A DNA stretch of 64,000 nucleotides from Bradysia coprophila (GCF_014529535.1 NW_023503941.1:1708645-1772644), one strand, 5' to 3'; shown: positions 21,372 through 35,189, numbered from the stretch's first letter. The notes: a model not told the origin generated them from the sequence alone. Translations and numbers: made by a program.

Positions 21372-22650
21372 AAAATGAGTTGCAAACATTATATAGATAG
21401 CCAGGTGGGCTTTAGTTCGGTCTTTTGTTCGCCTGGATCCAAATGATCAGTTCTGTTGATCATTACACCGAAATTATTATTAAAGTCTCATCACATTTTT
21501 CCGAAGGAGAAACTACACATACAAATACTGGGACAGATGATGTTTGCTATTGGTGATCAATATGACAGAGTCTGCTCGAGTTTTCTCTAGATTTTTCTTC
21601 TTCAATTAATTGCGTGATCCATCTTGGACGGATCAACATTTATCTTTTAAAAAAAAAACCATTCTTTCCCGTGTGTGCGTGTAACGTATCAAACGTTTAT
21701 TTTTTATGAAGCTGTTTTATATCTGATTCTCATGGCAATTCTATTAGCATAATAATACTCTCCATCATTTTATTTACTTTATGCAACACCAAAACCATCC
21801 TCTCAACTCAATTCCAAAGAAAAGAAAACCATTAGTTAGACAAATATTTAACTTCTGCATATAACACCTCGTTCAGGTGTGAAAACATTTTTGGGAGGAG
21901 TTTTGATGCTTGATCGTACGGTGTGTGTATAATTTGTTAAATAAAATAAACAAAACGAACACACAACAACAACAACAACAACAAAAAACGACAACATATT
22001 GTAAAATGAAATGCTTATAACACAAAATGAAGAAAAAACGTTTTTTGGCCCTCTATTGCGTTATTATTTTAAATTATTTAATGAATCCCGGTTGTGATCA
22101 CTCGGAAAGTTTTGTTTATGGAACACTCAGCCCGAAGAGTTAATTCAATTTATGTAAAATTTTACAATTCTCAAAATTGAGTTTTCGACATTATCTTTCT
22201 CAATTTTAATTAAATTATTTCCATTTATAAACTCGAATTAACATCAAAATAATTAATTTGATTAGCGGGAGTTAGGTGTGAGCAAATAACTTCGGGTCAA
22301 AGAGTCAGTTAATTTCGTCTGACGACTGTGAATGTATCGCATCTTCTTTTCACCGTCGTTTTAAATTCATTGCAGCGCGATTGGGTTTTGGTCGTATTTT
22401 AGTCCATCAAATGCATATCAGCGCACAAAATGCAAAAACCCCGTCGCTTTTTAATATTTTACACGCTTCATGATACGAAAACAGACAGGTCTAGGTAAAC
22501 AGGTCTAGGGATATAGATGATGTTTTACTCGCATGCGACCTGTTTTGAATTGATGTATACGAAGGCGGAGCTAACTCTCTCACTTTCTTTTGCTCTTGTT
22601 GTTTTTTCTGTTTCTCGTATAAAATTGTGTTCATCATATGGAGACAACAC
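21372..22650. other. Intergenic; (AAC)n microsatellite
   Basis: Holds an (AAC)n run at about 21962-21985 and no recognisable gene. Confidence 0.4.
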
Positions 22651-22654
22651 ACTC

Positions 22655-22796
22655 AATCACAGTATGTGTGTGAATTCGTATCCCACGAGAATTATTTTTG
22701 CATACGTATGTGTGTTGCGTCTATTCTTCGTCTCGACGAAATATACATACTTATGCAAAATAATTCTCTCGGCATACGAATGCACACGTATACTGT
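22655..22796. repeat. Imperfect inverted repeat
   Basis: A left block around CAGTATGTGTGTGAATTCGT and GAATTATTTTTGCATACGTA pairs with CATACTTATGCAAAATAATT and a CGAATGCACACGTATACTG block at the right. It is non-coding. Confidence 0.5.
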
Positions 22797-22799
22797 AAT

Positions 22800-24140
22800 T
22801 TCGTGGTTTCTATCCTTATGATGAAAATAACTATTCTTGCTTCCTGTGCCCTGTGGGATCTTCTATATTCTAGCCCTTTGATTATACTGTTTTGCAGCGT
22901 AGTGATCAGAACCGTTTTTTTAATAGAAGACTCCAGTGGTCTCTTCCACCGAAACAGCTCTGGTGGCCTCTCGAGATGCTTGCACTTATATACCACAATA
23001 TATTACTGTGGCAACTAACAACAGTCGCGCCAGTCAATCTTGGCTGTACTAGCTGCTAAATTTCAATGAATTTACCTTTCGCACATCAATCATTACCTAC
23101 TCGTGCGTTCATTCAATCAATCGCCGGTCACTCATCCAATCATCCGAATTTTCGTTCCAAAATGCGCAGTCCAAACCAAATCGGTAATAGAACACAGCCC
23201 AAATAGCTATGAGCTGAAAACCTAAATTAAACACCAACATTACGTTACAAACATGTGACAGACTTTCCACGACTTTCCGTTTACTTTTTAACAATGAAAA
23301 GTGGAAACAGCTTCCATTGTTCGTTCGTTAATGGAGAGCTAAACGGAATAAGTGCGTGGACACCCTAAGTCTCGATCGTCTTCAAGGACGTTTGAAATGT
23401 CATCCACGTTGAAAAAATTTAAAAATGAATAAATGAACAAAATATTTAACAAAACTTAAGTGAGGTTACGTCTGAAAGTACCGTTACTTGAAGGTGATCT
23501 ATACTGGCTATAGACATATAGCATCCAACTACAACAGAACAATTTCACATATGTTACTTAACACTGCGGCGTGGCGTAGCGGTTTTCCCGTTTTTCGCAG
23601 GTAGAATATAACGCGAAACTCAGAGAAATGAGAAGTTGGTATGCCTGTGGCGAGGTAGAAGGAATGCTCCAGGCGTACCAACTTATCATTTCTCTGCTCG
23701 AAATTTCAAAGCTAAAAAACGATACGCGACTCACTTTAACACATTCATGCGCCTCAAAATTGAAAAAAATCATTGAAAGGAAAGAAAAACAAAACAAGTT
23801 CTGAAAGCTTAAAAAAGACGTCCGACGTCTTTACGGCACAGCCTACTCCTCCATAAATTTTCTGTTTTACAACGTTGGGCTGTTTTCCGCTTTCTGTGTA
23901 ATATTACCTCCTATTCTATCCCTTCAATTACAGCTTTTTTAGATTCGCTATTCACTCATTACACCGCGTTCGGACTTAGGTATTTTATGGAATTCCGGGA
24001 CGGAATTGAACTGTTTCTTGCCTGTTTTTAATAACGTAATGAAGACGATTATTGCACGTAGTTTTAGAGTGCGAAAAAAACTTTGTGCCACCGAGAATTG
24101 AAATACGACGGATTTCTGTACCGATAACTAGGTTGAAAAG
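22800..24140. other. Intergenic, no gene recognised
   Basis: Short frames only. A local hairpin at 23628-23695 pairs AGAAATGAGAAGTTGGTA with TACCAACTTATCATTTCT. Confidence 0.4.
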
Positions 24141-24147
24141 TATGTCT

Positions 24148-24375
24148 GTACTAGAGTACCTAGAGAGGAAATTTCGAACAAAATTACGTACAATATGTGG
24201 TCCCAACATGAAATACGAAATGTTTATTGGTTGAACTATCAAAATCGAAATAGCGTCAACGCCTACATGTATTGGTGTAAAATTTTACGAAATGTGTATA
24301 TTACATTATACCAACTGATGTTGGGACCACATTTCGTCGTACAAATTTCCTCTCTAGCTATAATTACTCTAAGGG
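24148..24375. mobile_element. MITE-like inverted repeat
   Basis: CTAGAGAGGAAATTTCG and TGTGGTCCCAACAT at the left are mirrored by ATGTTGGGACCACA and CAAATTTCCTCTCTAG at the right. It is non-coding. Confidence 0.6.
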
Positions 24376-25415
24376 TACTATAGCCAACGCTGCACTCAAA
24401 ATCAGGTAAGAACTAAGTAGCGAGAGAACTTAGCAACGATTTTCTTTACAACATTGACTCTACTGTTTCTACAGGGCCAACATGGGTGGATATACTATAC
24501 ATACACAATAAAGGCATTCAATTAAAACAAAAACAAAAAACGATCTGACCACAATAAATTTCGTTCGATCCGTTAAAATGTTAACAACATTTTACCGGAG
24601 AACCGAACGTAAAAAAAAATAATCGTTTTTCGTCTTTCAAACGGAAGACGCGATAACACAACAAAATAAGAACCTAAAATTAACTCAACATTGTCGCGAC
24701 GCGTTAAAACACATAAAAGACCTCCATTTAGTTAAAAGAGAACACATCTCTCAAACGATATTGCTGGATGCCGCAAATGGATTTCTTATCGAAAATGTGG
24801 CTACTGTTCTTCATATAAATGAATGAATTATGAACACACAGAAGAAGAAAAAAAAAATCATTTGAAAGATTCACCTCCGGGGCTCTTTTAAATATGATTG
24901 GGGCCTTATCAGTTTGTTGTAATTTTTTTTTCTCTTCGTTTGTCGGCGTCTGGAACTGTGAAATGTCAAATATGCGTATGGAGAGTTAGAAAATGTCTAA
25001 AAAAAAATTAAAAATAAAATTCGATTTAAAAATCGAATTAGTTACGGAAACTTTAAGCGAATAACAGAAGATTTATGGAATTTCTTATTTACTTAAGTGC
25101 GATTATTTTTCGTCCTCCACGAAATACACGGGGCCTAATGTGCGAGTGCCATTATGGAATTTATGGAATTGATATGTCGTTGGTAGTCAATATCTGTTCA
25201 AAACACATTGGACAAAAAATTGATTGGGTTGTATTATCCATCGAATAGGTTGAAAAACCCCGGCAGAACATAAAATCAATGATAACTCCTTATCGTTTAC
25301 TTTCTTCGTAACTTTGACAACCTTAATGTGTGGCAATGTGATTAAAAACGTTAAGTTACATTTAACACTTTTCTGCTCTTTGCTAAGTAAATCCTAATCG
25401 ATTTTCAAAAACTAG
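24376..25415. other. Intergenic, no gene recognised
   Basis: AT-rich sequence in which I see no gene, RNA or strong repeat. Confidence 0.4.
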
Positions 25416-25732
25416 AGAGATGATAATTTGTCCCAGACGACAAATTATCATCTCTCTGCTGTCAGAAACTTTTTTTTTCAATGACAGACGCTTAAAGAAG
25501 GTAAAGACATCAGAACGTCCCTAATTATTAAGAAATATTTACCTGTTCAACGAGGGAAGAAAAGTTGGAAATTGCATTTGAGTGCGTTGCAAGGGCCACA
25601 AGTCACCCGAGAAAATGCAATTTCTAACTTTTCTTCCCTCGTTGAACAGGTAAATATTTCATAATAATTAGGGACGTTCTGATGTCTTTACCTTCTTTAA
25701 GCGTCTGTCATTGAAAAAAAAGTTTCTGACAG
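25416..25732. mobile_element. Palindromic MITE with adjacent hairpin
   Basis: 25459-25732 is an almost perfect palindrome with arms of about 120 bp. CTGTCAGAAAC begins it and GTTTCTGACAG ends it, and TACCTGTTCAACGAGGGAAG pairs with its complement. Immediately left, AGAGAGATGATAATTTGTC and its complement (25416-25456) form another hairpin. AGAGAGATGATA reappears just after the element, so the palindrome appears to have inserted into a hairpin-forming sequence. Confidence 0.75.
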
Positions 25733-25789
25733 AGCAGAGAGATGATACTATCTTTCCGACTTTTGTTTTCTCGGGTTTATAGCCTAAAT

Positions 25790-26200
25790 TCATTGTGAGC
25801 TGTCTCACGACAATAAATAGTTCTAATCGAGCTATGAAATGAATTAAACGATGCCCCAGTCGGGCTTTGTCTCACGGCGAAATAGTTCTAATCGAGCTAT
25901 AGCGATTAATTACATCGTGTCCAAGTCGGGCTTTGTTTCACAACAAAAAATAGTTCTAGTCGAGCTATGCAACGAAACCCTAGTCGGGTTTTGTGTAACA
26001 AACGTCCCTAGTCGGTCTATGTAATAATAATAATAATAAAAAAAAAACGTAAGCCCTGGTCGGGCCCTGTCTCACGACAAAATTCACGGCTCTAGTCGAG
26101 CTAAGTAGAAATTGAACATATCAGGCCTTGTCGGGATTTGGTACACGACAAATTTCTAGTCGAGCTATGTAAAAGAGAACAAGTCGAGCTTTGTTAATAG
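25790..26200. repeat. Degenerate tandem repeat, 'CTAGTCGAGCTATG / CCAGTCGGGCTTTG'
   Basis: About eight degenerate units of 55-70 bp alternate the words TAGTTCTAATCGAGCTATG and CCCAGTCGGGCTTTGTCTCA, each followed by a CACGACAAAAT-type word. Stop codons interrupt all frames I looked at, so it is probably non-coding. Confidence 0.65.
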
Positions 26201-26779
26201 CAATCGGAGTTCCAGAAGGAATATTCGCTTGTAAGCGTTCCACGTAATCGTTTGTTTGTGTAATTACTACTACAGGTGCCAATGCCGAGCATTTGTACAT
26301 TTGTACATCACCATTAACATACGGTAAAATCAAAAGAGTGCACTGAAGGGATATTCTTAACTACATACCTGTAGTATGGAAAGTTTCCGCTCTAAATACA
26401 TATGCAGTGCACGTCGGCACCAACTTTTTATAAATTTACTTTTCCAAAAGGGTGAGCACAATGGGCCCACAGGCGGCCTAAGTGCAGTATAATCATACGC
26501 CTTATTTAATAAAAAAAAAATCTTTCCGAAATTCTTCCTTAATTTACCTAAATAAAGAAAAGAAATTTTTTGAAGATTGACTTTTGATGATGCAAAAATG
26601 GAACCATTCTTTGAAACTGTACAAACTAAAAATTCTAAATGAAACTTTAATTTGAGCAAAATTAAATTAAATTCTTAGGTCTATGCACCCTATTAGAAAC
26701 TGTTTCACCAGAAGTAGTAACTCATCAAAAGTTTAGTTCGTTGAAGAGAATAATTCATCGGGATCGGGATAAATAGTGA

Positions 26780-27000
26780 CGAAAACTTCTTGATAAACTC
26801 TTCCCGCTGATAAAAGTTTCCCGAGGAGTACTTCCCGCTGATAGAGACTTAACACTCCCGTTGGTAGAAACTTCTCGATAAGTTCTTCGAGCTGATAAAA
26901 TTTCCCGGTGTGAGTTCTTCCCGGTGACAGCTATTTCCCGGTTAGTTATAGATATTTCCCGATGAGTACTTCCCGCTGATAGCCATTTCCCTGTGAGGTC
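26780..27000. repeat. Degenerate tandem repeat, 'TTCCCGCTGATAGA'
   Basis: About seven imperfect units of 25-35 bp share TTCCCGCTGATA / TTCCCGATGAGTACTTCCCG. The style resembles the preceding array but the consensus differs. Confidence 0.55.
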
Positions 27001-27699
27001 TAAATTTTACAGTAAAAAAAAGAAAATCGCCTTCAGCGAAGGCTAAATTTCCCGGTATCCAATTTTTCGCCCCGACGACTTCCCGGTATCTAGGATACCA
27101 GGATACCGCATTATTTCCATTCACGGCTTGCGCCTTCGACTTAGGATCACAATCATCAACTCGTCAAAATAAACATCGAAATAAGGGATGTTTGACACAT
27201 CACAATCACACCGTCACAGAAGAATAATTTATATTTGCCCTGACAAAAATGAATCTTTGGTTCGCACTAGAATCGTACGGGTCGCATGTCGTTTGGAAAG
27301 CATAATGTTCTTTGTTTCGTTTGAATTTATTCATTTATTATACGCGCAGATTATGTGTCTCTTTAGGATTTTAATTTATTTGAGATAGACCTTGCGTTAG
27401 ATTCACGAAAAACAAACCAGAAATCTCCAAGTTAATCCCATTAACTAAAACGAAAACGAATTTTAGATACGCACAAACACACTTGCAATCATTACAACGT
27501 CTAATCTAGTATCTCATTTTCAGCTCTGAAAGCAGCATAAACTAAAAGTAAAGAAGAAAAAAAAGAACTGAATGAGAGTCTGTAATATATTGGCGCCACG
27601 GTGCGCAACATCATATAGATGCGGTTTTCTTTGGGCAAAAGATAAAAATGTATCGATAACCGAAAAAAAAGAGAGATTACAACACAATAGTACATTGAA

Positions 27700-28295
27700 T
27701 GACAAGGGGCGAAAGTAAAAAAATTCAACCGTGTGCGAGAGTTGGAGCCCGCGCCGAAGGCAAGGGCTCTAATCGCACAGGTTGAATTTTTTTACTTTTG
27801 CCCCGAGTCGTTCATACTATTTTTTTTGATACCAACATTGAAAATTGATACGTATCGCAAACATCGCAACAAAATGTTGAAAAAAAAGGCATTTAGCCAG
27901 AAAATGCGGGGGTCCAGGGGGCGGCAGCCCCCTGGTATATGAAAAATTTAATAATTTAGCCATCAGAACAATAACACACACAAAAATTAAGATATAACTA
28001 ACAAATCATTCAGTAACAAAAAGTATCAACTTTGTATGCTAATTTCAATAAGAACACTGGCGCACAGTGTTTTACAATTTTGATCAAAGTATTCTGCATA
28101 ATATGAGCGGATTTTGTTGACAACTCGACTCATTTCTCTCATTTTCTGTGACGTCAGTCACTTTCGCTGTTCGTTCAGTTGCGTTCGCTCTTCGTTAAGT
28201 ACTTTCTCCCCGTGGGATGCATTTTTTTACTTTCGCCCCTCATATGCGGGGCGAAAGTATCATTTTTCAATGTTGGTATCAAAAAAAATTTATTA
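27700..28295. repeat. Nested inverted repeats around GGGGCGAAAGTA
   Basis: GGGGCGAAAGTAAAAAAATT (27710) pairs with AATTTTTTTACTTTTGCCCC (27784). Farther out, TTTGATACCAACATTGAAAA (27826) pairs with the complementary block at 28258-28289. A second GGGGCGAAAGTA hairpin lies at 28210-28250. It is non-coding. Confidence 0.55.
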
Positions 28296-30700
28296 CAATC
28301 AATGGGATATGTGTAGTGTAGAGTGTTGTGTATGAATGCAAACAAAATTGTGCGAGAAAAATTTCAATGAATTTGTAGGACACTTCATGCAACATGAATT
28401 TCTTTTGTTCTTTCAAAATTTTACTCGCTGATCGAAGCTTCTTTTATTGGACAAATGGTTCAAGATTGAATTACTGAATCGGTACGGTAAATGTAATGAA
28501 AGTAATCTTGTTGACGAAAATTTTAGCTTGAAGGTCGTTTGAGTTGTAAAGTATTAAGATACTCTAACCGTTCGAACGCTTTCATACTGGACGATGCGTG
28601 TGTTCGAAATATTATTATAAACTTGAACGTTGAACGGGCAACAGCCCTAAAAAAAAGTTTATTTCTCAGTAGATAGGCAGAGATTTCTGGCCCTACTAGT
28701 GCGTGGAGAATATCCCTTCCAGCTACCAATGCTTAGTAGAAAGTAGCAGTACAGCCAACCGGTAATCAAATAGAGAAGTAAAATTCTCAACAACGTGAAT
28801 TTGACAAAAAATTACTCGTTTTCAAAGTTTGTTTTATCACAGAAGGTGGAAAAGCCCCATATTCCATTCTGTAACACTCACACTGTGTTAACAGTTATTT
28901 GTTTACCGAGACGTGAGAAAATTCCAAACAGAAAGAAGTTAAGTTTTGTGGCCAGAGCGAAGCGAGTCGGAAGTTTCTCTTGCTTCCAAATGTGAACACA
29001 ATGGTAAATGTGTTTCTTCACTAAATAAAACCATCTTTCAACCTAAATAAAGTTGCCAGTTTGGGGTAGAAAATTTCTATTCCACGCCTGTCCAAACAAG
29101 AGGGTAGAAAATAGATATTTTCACCTCCGAATTGTCAAAAAAAAAAAATATTTTCTCATATTCCGTGTGTTTTAGCGGGTTTTAACTATTTGCTACGCAC
29201 TGTCATTCACTTTCTACATAATAAGAAATATATCAGAAGAGTCAACGATACTATTACATCAGCCCATGATAGCAACTGTGCAGCGCATTATAACGTCAAA
29301 TAATATAATCGATCATGTTTGAACAATTTTTCAACAGCCAATTAATAAAACAAACGTAGGTACCAATTCCAATTTTGGTTTGACTTTGAAACTATAATCA
29401 ATTTTGGCTCGGAAACAAAATATTTACAGAAAAAAAGGTTTTTTTTCTGCTTTTAATGTGAACCCATAAATTCAGGTAAAATGTTTCCATATCCTGATTT
29501 TGAACTGACTCTGCACTTTTCTTATAAATTCAGGGTAACGGTGATTGCAGTCCAATAAATTAAGTTTGATAGCACTTCTAAGGCATTTAGATGATTTTAG
29601 TGTTAGTCGACGTCTTAGGAAAATTTCTCAGCGGGGCAAAACTAAGAACTCACGCCATAGATCATTTTCATGACCTTGTAAACGTCAGACACGATCCCAG
29701 CTGTCAGACATGTCGAAAAATAACGAACGATTTTCATGTAAAAACCAGTAAATTGAACGCAGTCAACGTCAATTAATTGAGGTTAAGGAGTACTGGACGA
29801 AACATTTAGTGGGGTTACGTTGACGAGTACCGTATAATGAAAATGATCTATAAGTCCGCTGAAAATTCAAAACTTGAAGTGGCTTCGTATATTTTCACGA
29901 TATTTTCATAGCAGAGTGCGTTGGATTTTTTTTTGCAAATCATTTGTTCATTCATTCAAAATTCAAATTATGAAGCGCCAAATCTTTACTATTTATAGAG
30001 AGTTCAAGGAGAACGAAAACTCGATCTTATAACGTTCATCCTGATTTGACCTCAGAAGCTGAATTCATGCAACACATCACTGCAATAGAAAAATTATGAT
30101 TCTAAGATTCTAAGCTTCTTAGAATGGTTTGACAGGAAGAAATTTCTTCAGCAAGTCTATTTCTGAGGTCAAATCAGGAAGAATGACGAAAACATTTTGC
30201 ATCTCCACAGTTCTTAATTTCTTCTCAGCTCAAGAACATCAGAATTTTGATACATTTTTCAGGTTTCTGTGGGTTAATTTATGGATTTTTGGGATTATTG
30301 AATCTACTTTATACTGGTTCCTAAAGATTTGTTACTTTACAAGGTCTACAGGTCAACATCTCTAAAACTTTTGACTTATAACAATGCGACTTATGACTTA
30401 TAACCTATAAATTCAGATTTATAAGTTGACTTATAGCCTGTACGTCATTTGCGCAAACTATCTATTTGGAAAACATTTCGAACAAATTTGTCATATAAGA
30501 GACTGCAAATAAGTCGATACCCATGTAGTTCTTGCTGCATCGAGACTGGAAACGGCCTCCGGCACATTTTAGGCAGCTGACAAAATTGGGTCGATTTAGG
30601 GTCGCACTTTGTAAAAAAATCTGTGCATTTTAGAGGCATACCGTAGAGCAATTGTTTGCTTAGAATAACGTTCTGCGTCGAATCGGTCAAAACTTAAATC
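28296..30700. other. Intergenic, no gene recognised
   Basis: Short frames without domains. A weak inverted pair (CCTGATTTGACCTCAGAA at 30039 and TTCTGAGGTCAAATCAGGA at 30160) is the only structure I see. Confidence 0.4.
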
Positions 30701-31015
30701 CCTCATTCCCTTTTAATTTCTATAGATACCAACTGTCAATTTCTTACAATTCTCATTAATTCCTTTCAATTCCTTTTAATTCCTGTCAATTCCATTTAAT
30801 TACCTCAATTATCGGATCAATTCAACTAATTGCCGGATTCGCTACACTTCCTTTCAATTCATTTCAATTCCGTTCAGTTTCTTTCGATTCCCTTTCAATT
30901 TCTAAAGGTACTTACTGTCAATTTCTTTCAATTCGCTTCAATTCCCATTAATTCCTGTCAATTCCTTTCAATTCTTGTCAATTCCGTTTAATTACCGGAT
31001 TCTCCGTCAATTCCG
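30700..31015. repeat. Degenerate 'TCAATTCCTT' repeat
   Basis: About 25 imperfect copies of a 10-12 bp word (TCAATTCC, TTAATTCC, TCAATTTC) in one orientation. It is low-complexity, minisatellite-like DNA. Confidence 0.6.
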
Positions 31016-34000
31016 AGCAGGGTGTGTAATCAATTACCCGAGTGGTGTCCCCCTCGACCGACACAGTTCCTGTTTTGTGGATTTTTCATGTATTTTCAAA
31101 AACTCATAAGTTAAACACATAAACTGAAAATGTGTCGGTCTTCAAAATTCCGAGCGTGTTATTCTAAATTTTCAATTGTTATACTGTGTCAAACTTGACA
31201 GAAGAACAAAACAAAACTTTGAATTAGGTCTCCTTCGCGTCGCTACACTATGTGTAGCTAGAGTAATTTTATAGGAGATAAACGGAATCTATGAAGAAGT
31301 CTGGAAGGATAAATCTAAATACAGGAGGACTGCAATTTCTGTCGAGTGACAAATTCAAAGTGTGCCTCCATAATCCTCTTTGAAGAGTCATCCAAACGAA
31401 CAGATTTATAAAAACCGGCGCACTTTCAATTCGAACAACATAATTAAATTCGAAATTAATTGACTGAGCGCTGGAACGGATAAACTGAAGAGTGTAAATG
31501 CCAATAGAACTTAAAACATTCAATAAAATAAGTCGATGCATTATTGGAAAGAAGTCAACTGACACTAAAATTATAACCGAAATGGATCGACAAATATGGC
31601 ATTGGATGTAAAATAAAATGTATTCCGTTATTTTATTCGAAATGGACCGCAAACATGTGGCGTGGCATTTGTTCTGACTCGGTGGCGACACCCGTACGTT
31701 GGTATTACAATGAAAAATTATTTCTTTCTTGAAAATACCACAAATCACAGAGAGTTACATCTACCCAAATGGTACAAGTAAAGAGCATTTAAACGTTATC
31801 AGTCCTTACCGTTTCTAAGGCAATAACAAATTTAATGAGCAAACTTCGGATTTCAATCCAAGAGTAATTGTCCATAAATCCGTGCTTTAAAATCCGTCCG
31901 ACAATTTTCAGAAAAATTATTATGATAAAAAGGTTGATTTGGACGAAGTCGGTTGCAGCCAATGGACGTCTCTCCCATAAAGAGGAGAACCGGGCAAAGC
32001 CTGGTGAGGTTTTTTTATTTTTCTCAAATTCTACCAACTACCAAATACTTGAGCTATAAATAGGCAAGCAGGAAGAATAGGTTCGTCAGTCGATATCCAC
32101 CTGTTGAACAGTAAACCTCTCTGCCACTTTTCTATCTAGCTTTAGATAGGGAAGCAGACAGAATAATTAAGGTCAGTCGGTGCGTTTTTCTCGAATAGCG
32201 GACATTACTGCCGAAAATTACGTTTGGTCAACTACCAACTACCAAATTTACGAATTTTTCAATTTTGAATTACAATCAAGCTGGCAAGCTGGTGAAAACG
32301 GTTTTTGACAAGCCGAAAATGAGCGAGAGCATCCATAGAACCAAAACGCTTTTGCCAACAAAAATGTTTTGGTTATGGATGATGCTTTGACAGCTCAAAT
32401 AACCTTGGAACGGACGGAACGGACCTAAAAATTTGGATCAAACATTTCTCTTGGATGACCCAACGATACGAGCAATTTTGTGAGACCGTGACTCTTTGTA
32501 CGCGTCCGAAAAACGAATAAAACTAAAATTACATTTTTAATGATAAAATCAATGTTAAACGCAACAACCATTTTCCGAAAACAAAATTTAAATTGCCAAT
32601 GACGCAGCGCGGTTCTAAATAATTGGAAGGGATTTCTTATTTGGAATTATAACTTGTGTTTATTGTACAATAGTGCACTAAAAAGTCACTTAGTTAAGAA
32701 GATAACACACGATACGAATAACCGAAAGAATGTCTTGTGTTTATGCGACTTGCTTTTGGTCGAATGTGTGTATATGTGTCTCGCTGTGGTGTCTATTATT
32801 ATTGTTATTATTATGGCCCTCTCGAACGGCCCATATAAAATATTAAATGTATGGAATGCACTCTAAAACATATTGTATCCTATTTGGCCTTTTGCGTCTG
32901 TGAGACAATAAACGGAAGTGGAAATTAGCTAAATTACCATCGAACCTTTTTTTTACGATTGTTTCCTCAATATGGCAAATAACTGAGATTTTATAAAAAC
33001 AAATATTAGGTATACTTATGCGAACGAGGCTAATTTTGGATATGTGCAATAGGTATATGTTGTGTGGTGGTATAGACTTTGTGCGTTTGTCTACTTAAAG
33101 AAATTGAATCAACAGGGGGTCGGAGTGGTCATCAGTATTATTCTCGGCTTTGTAATTAACGGTTTACTCGCAGAGAATGTATGTATAGTGTACTGGCGAC
33201 ATGCACGGAATGTTGACTTGGCTAAATAAGGAATTTAGGGAATGAAATTACAAAATTTTTGAAAGTTAATGACTATGTTGTCAAATGGATGAATATGGAT
33301 TTATTACGAGATGAAACGGATATGACAGGCGTTTGTATGGTGGGAGCTAGGCAGAAGAACAGGCTTCATGAGAGGAAGAGGCGGAGAAATTCTATTTATT
33401 GTCTATCTAGATTCTAGAAGGCAGCGGGTATGAGAATTTGAAGAAAATTCAAAAGGTGTATTGCCGTCGGACATCATCCAGTATAGCCATAGCTAATAAT
33501 AGCCATTTACGTATCTTTGCGTATCTTTTGCCCGTGTATCAACCATCGACAACAGATACGTAAATAACCTTTTCATGCAAAGGGACCGAATAACGAGAAA
33601 AATGCAAATCCATTCATTTGTAGATTTAGTTACTGTAACAGTTACCGGAGGCACCGTAAAAATTTCGATAATTGGCATCGCCTCGCATTCGACTCGGTAT
33701 TTGCATAGAGTTTATGTTGAATTTTCCCTAAATTGTGATTAAGAAAACAGATTTAGTCAAAGATTTATTTAAACCAAAACAATCAGGTAAAATCCAGTGG
33801 CTGACATCATAAACCTTCTACAACGGTTACCACCGGCATTAGGCATTTTTTTTAGTTAGCCTCTGCTATCTGATGTCATGCGGCAATGACGACAAAACTG
33901 AGCAAAATTAGCGTGATGTGGCTAATCAAATAGAAATGTAGAAACGAATAAAGTAAAAAGTTTGTGTCAAGATCACAAGAACTGCAGTCCAAAAGTACTT

Positions 34001-34159
34001 TTCCGTGTGACGTGTCCAGTTTTGTACAAAGAAAATTCTATTGAGTGAGGTCCGTGATTTCCAAACCACAGACCGCGAACGCACCAGTCTCTCTCGCCGA
34101 ATGATTGCACGTATTTTTCGGTGTAAAAGGGGATGCATTTGCGGTAGATTCTTTCTTTT
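31016..34159. other. Intergenic, no gene called
   Basis: A 159-codon minus-strand frame at 31269-31748 has hydrophobic stretches weakly reminiscent of an insect chemoreceptor C-terminus. It lacks the expected spacing and a clean stop, so I do not call it. A short hairpin-rich stretch lies at 32090-32240. Confidence 0.4.
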
Positions 34160-34670
34160 TCGTCCTTGATAGTTTGGTCCTGGTTGATATCGTTCGTTCC
34201 ATATCGAATCGTTGGGAAGATTCGTACATGGTGGTGTGGGTTATCATTTGAAAGGTAATTTTGTGTGCTTTTGGGCCAAATAGGGTCTTATGGGGTTTGG
34301 AAGCATATGCGATGAAATATGGGCACTTTAACATTTCAACTTCTCATATTTCATCGTAGATGCCTTCAAACCCCCATAAGACCCTATTTGGCCCAAAAGC
34401 ACATAAAATTACCTTTCAAATGATACCCCACACCACCATATCGGCTCGTGTAACTGGAGAAATATTGGTAAGAAAAGTGCAAGTTTTCTGTTGAAAACTT
34501 CAACTGCACATATTTCAGTGTGGATTAATTTTAAAACCAATGAGTCTCTATTCGGCTCAATAGTACATGTGACTACCTTTCTAATGACACCCCACACGAC
34601 CCTGTACGGCTCTTGCACCTGGAGAAATTTTGGTAAGAAAAGTGCAAATTTTCGGCTTTCGATCACCTTT
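34160..34670. repeat. Inverted/direct repeat family around 'GTGGGGTGTCATTAGAAAGG'
   Basis: TTTGGGCCAAATAGGGTCTT near 34267 and its complement near 34381 form an inverted pair. A third, diverged copy follows to 34670. A related set of direct copies lies at 43980-44345. Apparent frames through it are incidental. Confidence 0.55.
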
Positions 34671-34877
34671 CACCAGCCATAAAAGCTTCGAAGAATTTTT
34701 TTGAAAGTGGTTTTGGGTTCTAGGGTCGAAGTCCTTTCTAGGCACATAAAAAAATGTCCACTGGAAAAGTAGGTAGGCTGTTTTTCAAAAGAATCCCTCT
34801 GGATGTATGATGTATGCTTTCTTAGAGTTCGGGTGGAAGGCAATAATATCACTGAATCGACTTCTTCCGTCGGTATA

Positions 34878-35189
34878 TCAACAGCGTACACTTCCTCGGT
34901 GAATGCTATCATTCTCAAGTAGGTTGACAATAAAATGTTTGATACTATGATGTCTTGACGTAATCAGCAGGTTGTTCGACGAGCAACTTGCAGTAACATG
35001 TTGAATGGTTTCACTCTCTTTGCCGCATTTACGACAAAGGTTGGAAGAGCTTGCGACGTCTGGGACGCAGTTGAGATTGGCATAGTTGGTGCTGAGTTTG
35101 ATTGCTGAAACCCATTCGGACGACCTCTTAGTAGCCAGAGCCACAGTTCTGAAAGAACAGGTTAGTACAACCACGAAGGCGGGTGACAC
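34878..35189 (-). pseudogene. Non-LTR retrotransposon fragment (C-terminal zinc knuckle of reverse transcriptase ORF)
   Basis: The minus-strand frame contains SSSNLCRKCGKESETIQHVT followed by A-S-C. This CxxC-x(n)-ETIQH-xxxx-C pattern is seen near the C-terminus of many non-LTR retrotransposon polyproteins, where it is followed by an xRHxxI stretch (here SRHHSI). The reverse transcriptase core is absent and the frame is broken afterwards, so it is a fossil. The end of a MITE (35142-35376) overlaps its upstream side, so the first ~15 codons of this frame are not part of the retrotransposon. Confidence 0.6.

Noticed and set aside
31269..31748. Possible gustatory-receptor-like C-terminus, minus strand
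   Set aside because: A VDFFPIMHRLILL-like segment followed by IYTLQF is faintly similar to the last helix of insect gustatory receptors. However, the spacing of the TYxxxxxQF motif is wrong and the frame runs on about 70 residues too far.
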